The notes below the pieces were generated by a model. The model had not been told where the DNA came from and searched no databases. It was given only the letters and a program-made list of their open reading frames with translations. A DNA stretch of 64,000 nucleotides from Massilia eburnea. Its GTDB lineage: Bacteria > Pseudomonadota > Gammaproteobacteria > Burkholderiales > Burkholderiaceae_D. Positions 57,849 through 64,000 of the stretch are shown here, in pieces (the first letter of the stretch is position 1; the number at the start of each line of letters is the position of its first letter). The translations under genes were made by a program, and so were the position numbers. The stretch spans positions 1 through 64,000 of the forward strand of contig NZ_WNKX01000001.1 of NCBI RefSeq assembly GCF_009720745.1, written 5' to 3'.

Positions 57849-59201
57849 TTACGCTGCCAGCGCCGTCTCAACTTTGTCGGCGATGCGGCGCGCCATGCTC
57901 TGGGCCTTGTCGGCGTCGCGTGCTTCGACCATCACGCGAATCAGAGGCTCGGTGCCGGAGGCGCGGATCAGCACGCGGCCGGTATCGCCCAGCTCGGCTT
58001 CCACCTTTTCTTTTTCCGCGACCATAGCGGCGTTCTTCTGCCAGTCGAAGCCGGCCGGCACACGCACATTGATCAGGGTTTGCGGGAACAGCGTCACCTC
58101 GCCGGCAATCTGGGCCAGGGTCTTGCCGCTGCGCTTGAGCGCGGACAGCACCTGAAGCGCCGAGATGATGCCGTCGCCGGTGCTGTGCTTGTCCAGCGCC
58201 AGCAAGTGGCCGCTGCCTTCGCCGCCAAGGATCCAGCCTTTTTCCTGCATCACTTCCAGCACGTAGCGGTCGCCGACCTTGGCGCGCGCAAAGCCGATAC
58301 CCTTCTGTTTGAACGCTACCTCGACGGCCATATTGGTCATCAGGGTGCCGACTGCTCCAGCCACGCCGCCGTTGGCCAGGCGGTCCATCACCATCACGTA
58401 CAGCAGCTCGTCGCCGTTGTACAGGCGGCCGCTGGCATCGCACATGATCAGGCGGTCGGCGTCGCCATCCAGGGCGATGCCGAGGTCGGCCTTATGCTCC
58501 AGCACGGCGGCAGCCATGGCTTTCGGCGCGGTGGCGCCGACACCGTCGTTGATGTTCAGGCCGTCCGGCTTGTTGCCGATGGCGACCACTTCCGCGCCCA
58601 GTTCGTGGAAGACGTGCGGGGCGATATTGTAGGCGGCGCCGTGGGCGCAATCGACCACCACCTTCAGGCCGCGCAGGTCCAGCTCGTATGGGAAGGTGCT
58701 TTTGCAGAATTCGATATAGCGGCCCTGGGCATCGTCCAGGCGGCGGGCGCGGCCCAGCTTTTCTGGCGACACGCATTCCATTGGCTGCTCCAGCATCGCT
58801 TCGATGTCCAGCTCAACGGCGTCAGGCAGCTTGGTGCCCTGGTCGGAGAAGAACTTGATGCCGTTGTCCTGGAATGGGTTGTGGGAGGCGGAGATCACTA
58901 CGCCAGCCTGCAGGCGCAGCGCGCGCGTCAGGTAGGCAATGGCTGGGGTCGGCATTGGGCCGGCCAGCTTCACGTCGACGCCGGCGGCGGAGAAGCCGGC
59001 TTCCAGAGCGGCTTCCAGCATATAGCCGGAAATACGGGTGTCCTTGCCGATCAGGACGGCCGGACGGGCAGTGCCGGAGTTGGCCGACTTGGCCAGCACT
59101 TTGCCTGCGGCATAGCCAAGGCGCATGACGAAGTCGGGGGTAATCGGCGCCTGGCCAACCAAGCCGCGCACACCGTCGGTACCGAAATATTTACGTGCCA
59201 T
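57849..59201 (-). CDS. glmM: phosphoglucosamine mutase
   Basis: Converts glucosamine-6-phosphate to glucosamine-1-phosphate for UDP-GlcNAc and cell-wall synthesis. A 450-residue alpha-D-phosphohexomutase. FGTDGVRG opens the protein; the phosphoserine loop is [20 protein letters not shown] (Ser106); the metal loop is [13 protein letters not shown]; the sugar-binding loop is GGEGSGHLL; and the phosphate-binding loop is [17 protein letters not shown]. It lies 19 bases after folP, the standard folP-glmM arrangement downstream of ftsH. Confidence 0.96.
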   Translation of the reverse strand: MARKYFGTDGVRGLVGQAPITPDFVMRLGYAAGKVLAKSANSGTARPAVLIGKDTRISGYMLEAALEAGFSAAGVDVKLAGPMPTPAIAYLTRALRLQAGVVISASHNPFQDNGIKFFSDQGTKLPDAVELDIEAMLEQPMECVSPEKLGRARRLDDAQGRYIEFCKSTFPYELDLRGLKVVVDCAHGAAYNIAPHVFHELGAEVVAIGNKPDGLNINDGVGATAPKAMAAAVLEHKADLGIALDGDADRLIMCDASGRLYNGDELLYVMVMDRLANGGVAGAVGTLMTNMAVEVAFKQKGIGFARAKVGDRYVLEVMQEKGWILGGEGSGHLLALDKHSTGDGIISALQVLSALKRSGKTLAQIAGEVTLFPQTLINVRVPAGFDWQKNAAMVAEKEKVEAELGDTGRVLIRASGTEPLIRVMVEARDADKAQSMARRIADKVETALAA

Positions 59202-59220
59202 ATTGAGTCTTCTTCCTTTC

Positions 59221-60045
59221 TTAATGAGCCGCTTGCCACACTCTCAGTGCGTCGACGGTCTCTGCTACATCATGCACCCTGACGATCTGGGCGCCGTGCG
59301 CGACTGCTGCCAATGCGCCCCCAATACTGCCGGCCAGGCGCTGTTCCACCGGCTTGCCGGTGACCGCCCCGATCATGGACTTGCGCGACAAGCCTGCCAG
59401 CAGCGGCACGCCGAGCTCGGCCACCATCTGCTTGCCGGCTTTCAGCAGCGCGTAATTGTGTTCAACCGTTTTCCCGAAACCAAAGCCGGGATCGATCCAC
59501 AGGCGCTCCTTGTCGATGCCTGCTGCGGTCAGGACGGCAATGCGTTCGGCCAAGAAATCCGTGACTTGGCGCACGACGTCATTGTACTCGGGGTTGGATT
59601 GCATTGTTGTAGGATTGTCAAGCATGTGCATCACGCACAACGCACAATCGCTATCTTTTACGGCTTCGATGGCGCCGGAGGCGCGGAAACCGTTGATGTC
59701 GTTGATCATGTCGACGCCAGCCAGGACCGCTTCGCGCATGACTTCCGGTTTATAGGTGTCAACGCTGATGGCCTTGCCGCAATCGCGCAGGGCGAAAATG
59801 AGGGGCATGACGCGGCGCAGTTCTTCGTCCAGGCCCACTGCCGGGGCGCCGGGGCGGCTGCTCTCGCCGCCGATGTCGATGATGTCGGCGCCGTCGCGGA
59901 TCATTTGCTCGGCGTGGGTGATCGCATAGTCAAGGCTGGCGAACTGGCCCCCATCGCTGAAGGAGTCGGGGGTGGCGTTGAGGATGCCCATGACCAGCGC
60001 TCTGGTGCTTGGGAAGTTGAAGCGGCCGAACTTGTGTTGGGGCAT
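59221..60045 (-). CDS. folP: dihydropteroate synthase
   Basis: Condenses p-aminobenzoate with 6-hydroxymethyl-dihydropterin pyrophosphate in folate synthesis; it is the sulfonamide target. The 274 residues form a TIM barrel with [16 protein letters not shown] (loop 1), [18 protein letters not shown] (loop 2), [27 protein letters not shown] and [17 protein letters not shown]. It is separated from ftsH by a 174-base palindromic repeat and followed by glmM. Confidence 0.96.
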   Translation of the reverse strand: MPQHKFGRFNFPSTRALVMGILNATPDSFSDGGQFASLDYAITHAEQMIRDGADIIDIGGESSRPGAPAVGLDEELRRVMPLIFALRDCGKAISVDTYKPEVMREAVLAGVDMINDINGFRASGAIEAVKDSDCALCVMHMLDNPTTMQSNPEYNDVVRQVTDFLAERIAVLTAAGIDKERLWIDPGFGFGKTVEHNYALLKAGKQMVAELGVPLLAGLSRKSMIGAVTGKPVEQRLAGSIGGALAAVAHGAQIVRVHDVAETVDALRVWQAAH

Positions 60046-60063
60046 GGGTTTGATGACTTTTTT

Positions 60064-60237
60064 AAACCCGGTGAGGCGGGGTCAGACCCAAGGGTCTGAC
60101 CCCTGGTGTGCTATGGGCGCGGGGTTGGTTCTGGACTTTGATTTTCGACGAAGATCAAAAGCCCACAACCAATACTCGTGGCCGCGAAACCGTTGAGGGT
60201 CAGACCCTTGGGTCTGACCCAGGTTTACCGGGTTTGA
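60064..60237. repeat. palindromic intergenic repeat, copy 2
   Basis: Outer arms AAACCCGGTGA (60064) and GTTTACCGGGTTT (60223-60235). Inside each arm lies a near-palindrome: GGGTCAGACCCAAGGGTCTGACCCC (60079-) and GGGTCAGACCCTTGGGTCTGACCC (60198-). The ftsH stop abuts the right end (TGA at 60238-60240). Like copy 1 it occupies a stop-codon boundary. The centre includes about 95 bases without the inner repeat. Confidence 0.8.
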
Positions 60238-62127
<1,890 letters not shown>

Positions 62128-62281
62128 GAAAACTCCTTGGATGCGCGAGCGCACCAGTTACCTGTAGCAGAAATCCGATTTTACTCGTTTAACCCGGGCC
62201 ATGCTACAGACAGGCCCAATGGTGCACACTCCTGCGCCGGATATGTGGGTTTTTCCAGTCAAATCAAGGGCCAAAATAACA

Positions 62282-62929
62282 TTATTCCACCGGATTTTTC
62301 AGTCCGCGCCCCAAAAGGAAGATTTCGGACGATTTATCGCGGCTGGCTTTCGGTTTTTTCTGGACCACGGTCTTGAATTCGCGGCGGAATTTCTCGACGA
62401 TCTGGCTGAATCCCATGTCCTTGAAACATTTCACCAGTAAAGCGCCACCTGGCTTCATATGGTGCTGGCTGAAATCAATGGCGATATCAATCAGGTCTTC
62501 CATGCGCGCGGCGTCGGCCACGGCAATACCTGACAGATTGGGCGCCATATCGGACAAAACAAGGTCCGCCTTGCGGCCTTGCAGCACTTCGGCCAGCTGG
62601 TCAAGCACCTCCTGTTCGCGGAAATCGCCCTGGATGAAGTGCATGTCGGCGATCGGTTCCATCGGCAGGATGTCCAGGCCGATCATGGTGCCGTTGATGC
62701 CGCCATCTTCCTTGCCCGCCAGCTTGCGGCGGGTGTACTGGCCCCAGGAACCGGGGGTGCAGCCCAGGTCGACGATGACCTGGCCGGGCTTGATCAGCTT
62801 TTCGTCTTCATCGATCTCTTTGAGCTTGTAGGCAGCGCGGGCGCGATAGCCATCCTTCTGGGCAGCGCGTACATAAGGATCGTTAATGTGGTCGTGCAAC
62901 CAGTTTTTGTTTATTTTGTTCTTAGCCAT
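62282..62929 (-). CDS. rlmE: 23S rRNA (uridine-2552-2'-O)-methyltransferase
   Basis: Encodes 215 residues of the RrmJ/FtsJ family, which methylates U2552 in the A loop and assists 50S assembly. The SAM site is [20 protein letters not shown]; the K-D-K-E tetrad appears as DDPYV.../[15 protein letters not shown] (Lys), [11 protein letters not shown] (Asp), [11 protein letters not shown] (Lys) and [28 protein letters not shown] (Glu). It is divergent from yhbY with 44 bases between starts and precedes ftsH, as in Escherichia coli. Confidence 0.95.
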   Translation of the reverse strand: MAKNKINKNWLHDHINDPYVRAAQKDGYRARAAYKLKEIDEDEKLIKPGQVIVDLGCTPGSWGQYTRRKLAGKEDGGINGTMIGLDILPMEPIADMHFIQGDFREQEVLDQLAEVLQGRKADLVLSDMAPNLSGIAVADAARMEDLIDIAIDFSQHHMKPGGALLVKCFKDMGFSQIVEKFRREFKTVVQKKPKASRDKSSEIFLLGRGLKNPVE

Positions 62930-62973
62930 TAGCGTAGAATACTGCCTTTAAGAGAACCTATCCAAAAATAACT

Positions 62974-63435
62974 ATGCTGAACCTTACCCCTGCCGAACGC
63001 AGCGTCCTGCGCGCCGAAGCCCATGGCCTGAAACCTATCGTCCTCGTCGGCGAATCCGGCCTGACCCCTTCCGTGATGAAGGAGATTGAGCTCGGCCTGG
63101 ACTCCCACGGCTTGATCAAGGTGCGCGTTTTCGGCGATGACCGCGAAGCCCGCATCGAAATGTACGAAACCATCTGCGAGAAGACTGGCGCGGCGCCGGT
63201 GCAGCATATCGGCAAGCTGCTGGTGCTGTATCGTCCTAAAGTCGACGCTGAGAAATCCTCTTCCGGCAAGGCTGGCAAGGGCATGCGCATGGTGACCATC
63301 GTCAAGCCTAGCGCTTCGGGCACCAAGAAGCCGTCGGTTTCCAAGGTACTGCTGAAGGGTAATGAACGTGTTACCGCTGGCGGCACGATCAAGCGCGTCA
63401 AGAAGAAGGTTGGCACCAAGAAGTCGGCTGCCTGA
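62974..63435 (+). CDS. yhbY: YhbY family RNA-binding protein (CRM domain)
   Basis: A 153-residue protein. The CRM domain occupies about residues 1-95: LTPAERSVLRAEAHGLKPIVLVGESGLTPSVMKEIELGLDSHGLIKVRVFGDDREAR with the GxxG loop region, then VQHIGKLLVLYRPK. Unlike the 97-residue Escherichia coli protein it has a lysine-rich extension (SSGKAGKGMRMVTIVKPSASG ... KRVKKKVGTKKSAA). It binds pre-50S ribosomal particles. It stands divergent from rlmE, and its stop codon joins the third palindromic repeat. Confidence 0.9.
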   Translation: MLNLTPAERSVLRAEAHGLKPIVLVGESGLTPSVMKEIELGLDSHGLIKVRVFGDDREARIEMYETICEKTGAAPVQHIGKLLVLYRPKVDAEKSSSGKAGKGMRMVTIVKPSASGTKKPSVSKVLLKGNERVTAGGTIKRVKKKVGTKKSAA

Positions 63436-63552
63436 AACCGGCACCCCAGTGTCTGGCCCGCAGGGTCAGACACTTATACGCGGCTGCCGCAGGCCAGGTG
63501 TCTGACCCTGCGGGTCAGACGGGACGGCCATCCGGCTGGGTTACCGGTTTTA
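63436..63552. repeat. palindromic intergenic repeat, copy 3
   Basis: Outer arms AAACCGG (63435-) and CCGGTTT (63544-63550). Inner inverted elements CCGCAGGGTCAGACAC and GTGTCTGACCCTGCGG. The centre GCGGCTGCCGC (63481-63491) is the same as in copy 1. The stop codons of yhbY (plus) and the DUF4149 gene (minus) lie at its two ends, so it may be a bidirectional terminator. Confidence 0.8.
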
Positions 63553-63963
63553 CTGCTTCCAGAGCAGCCAGCCCGCCAGCAGGCTCTGCACCAGGTAAAT
63601 ACTGCTCGACATCCCATGCAGCTTGCCAAAGCTGCCGTCGCCAGAAGCTTTCGCCGCCGCCATCATCGGCTGCAGGCCGAAATGGCTGACCACCGTACAC
63701 ATCACCATCGCCACCACGATCAGCAGCACCGAACGGCGCCGCTTCGGCGTCCAGTCACGCGTGCCGAAGAACAGCAGCACACCCATGGCCGCCCCGCAGC
63801 CCAGCGACAGCATCGCTTCGGCATGGAACATCAGCCCGGCAATCGAGCCAGCCAGCACCCGGTCCAGCGACATGAACAGCGTCGGCGCCACCAGGTAGCC
63901 AACCGCCCACAGGCTGCCGGCCCACAGGGCGGCCACCAGCAGGCGTACCTTAGCCAGCACCAT
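63550..63963 (-). CDS. DUF4149 membrane protein
   Basis: A 137-residue protein starting at ATG 63963. Four transmembrane helices: LVAALWAGSLWAVGYLVAPTLF, AEAMLSLGCGAAMGVLLFFG, VLLIVVAMVMCTVVSHFGL and a C-terminal IYLVQSLLAGWLLW. The opening matches DUF4149, with histidines in the second and third helices (MFHAEAML, VSHFGL). It is normally found between greA and yhbY in betaproteobacteria. The function is unknown. Its start overlaps the stop of the upstream partial greA (TGATG). Confidence 0.88.
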   Translation of the reverse strand: MVLAKVRLLVAALWAGSLWAVGYLVAPTLFMSLDRVLAGSIAGLMFHAEAMLSLGCGAAMGVLLFFGTRDWTPKRRRSVLLIVVAMVMCTVVSHFGLQPMMAAAKASGDGSFGKLHGMSSSIYLVQSLLAGWLLWKQ

Positions 63964-64000
63964 CAAACGTAGCGGACTTCGAGGATTTCGTATTCGCGTG
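63963..64000 (-). CDS. greA: transcription elongation factor GreA, C-terminal end only
   Basis: Only the last codons are in the window, ending ...REYEILEVRYV then TGA. That tail matches GreA of Oxalobacteraceae, whose gene lies just upstream of the DUF4149 gene in these genomes. GreA rescues backtracked RNA polymerase. The rest of the gene is beyond position 64000. The call rests on eleven residues plus gene order, so it is probable but not certain. Confidence 0.6.
   Translation of the reverse strand, partial: REYEILEVRYV

Overview
The window looks like chromosomal DNA of a betaproteobacterium of the Oxalobacteraceae, close to Massilia or Duganella. The evidence is the block glmM-folP-ftsH-rlmE-yhbY-DUF4149-greA, an FDH3-type formate dehydrogenase operon with DUF3305/DUF3306 partners, two PEP-CTERM proteins, a phasin, and GC-rich coding DNA in which nearly every gene carries long antisense shadow ORFs. 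No phage, transposase, integrase or CRISPR array was seen.

Layout. 0.1-2.1 kb: small unknown secreted and membrane proteins and a glycosyltransferase-like protein. 2.1-9.6 kb: a coherent cyanophycin / beta-Asp-Arg utilisation locus. A secreted cyanophycinase, a CphZ/AotO-type dipeptide hydrolase, an ArgR-type AraC regulator and arginine succinyltransferase lie tightly packed on the minus strand, and a TonB-dependent receptor is divergent. A tandem site with the architecture of the Pseudomonas ArgR operator sits between the two units. 9.7-18 kb: ClC antiporter, MarR regulator, FAD monooxygenase, glycine-zipper protein, small HTH-like protein, and a chemoreceptor translationally coupled to a Tsx-like porin. 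18-23 kb: yceH, cysE, rlmB, rnr. 23-25 kb: four identical tRNA-Leu(CAG) genes, two of which flank a PEP-CTERM metalloprotease gene. 25-29.4 kb: divergent qorB-like/HxlR pair, a GAF histidine kinase with a degenerate receiver, a small secreted protein and a phasin.

29.4-33.3 kb: a perfect LexA-type box precedes a FAN1-like VRR-NUC nuclease that overlaps a DinG/XPD-type Fe-S helicase carrying a Cas4-like nuclease domain. This is a candidate SOS-controlled cross-link repair operon. A second LexA-type box at 56.8 kb lies between an SRAP (YedK/HMCES) gene and an 83-residue unknown ORF. 34.9-38.1 kb: a LiaI/LiaF-like membrane pair with a LytS/LytTR two-component system, preceded by three AlgR-like 9-bp repeats, plus a 51-residue gene. 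39.2-48.3 kb: a ten-gene formate dehydrogenase operon. 48.4-55.2 kb: secreted asparaginase, argP/argO, a fused MFS/spermidine synthase-like protein, Dps and an OmpA-like lipoprotein-free envelope protein. 55.2-64 kb: GH1 enzyme, SRAP, tRNA-Arg, tRNA-Pro and the glmM-greA housekeeping block.

Three intergenic spacers (after rlmB, ftsH and yhbY) carry the same kind of palindromic repeat, starting exactly at stop codons. Several systems connect functionally. Asparaginase, cyanophycinase, CphZ, AstA, ArgR and ArgP/ArgO all handle aspartate or arginine nitrogen, and the FAN1/helicase operon and SRAP appear to belong to one DNA-damage regulon.
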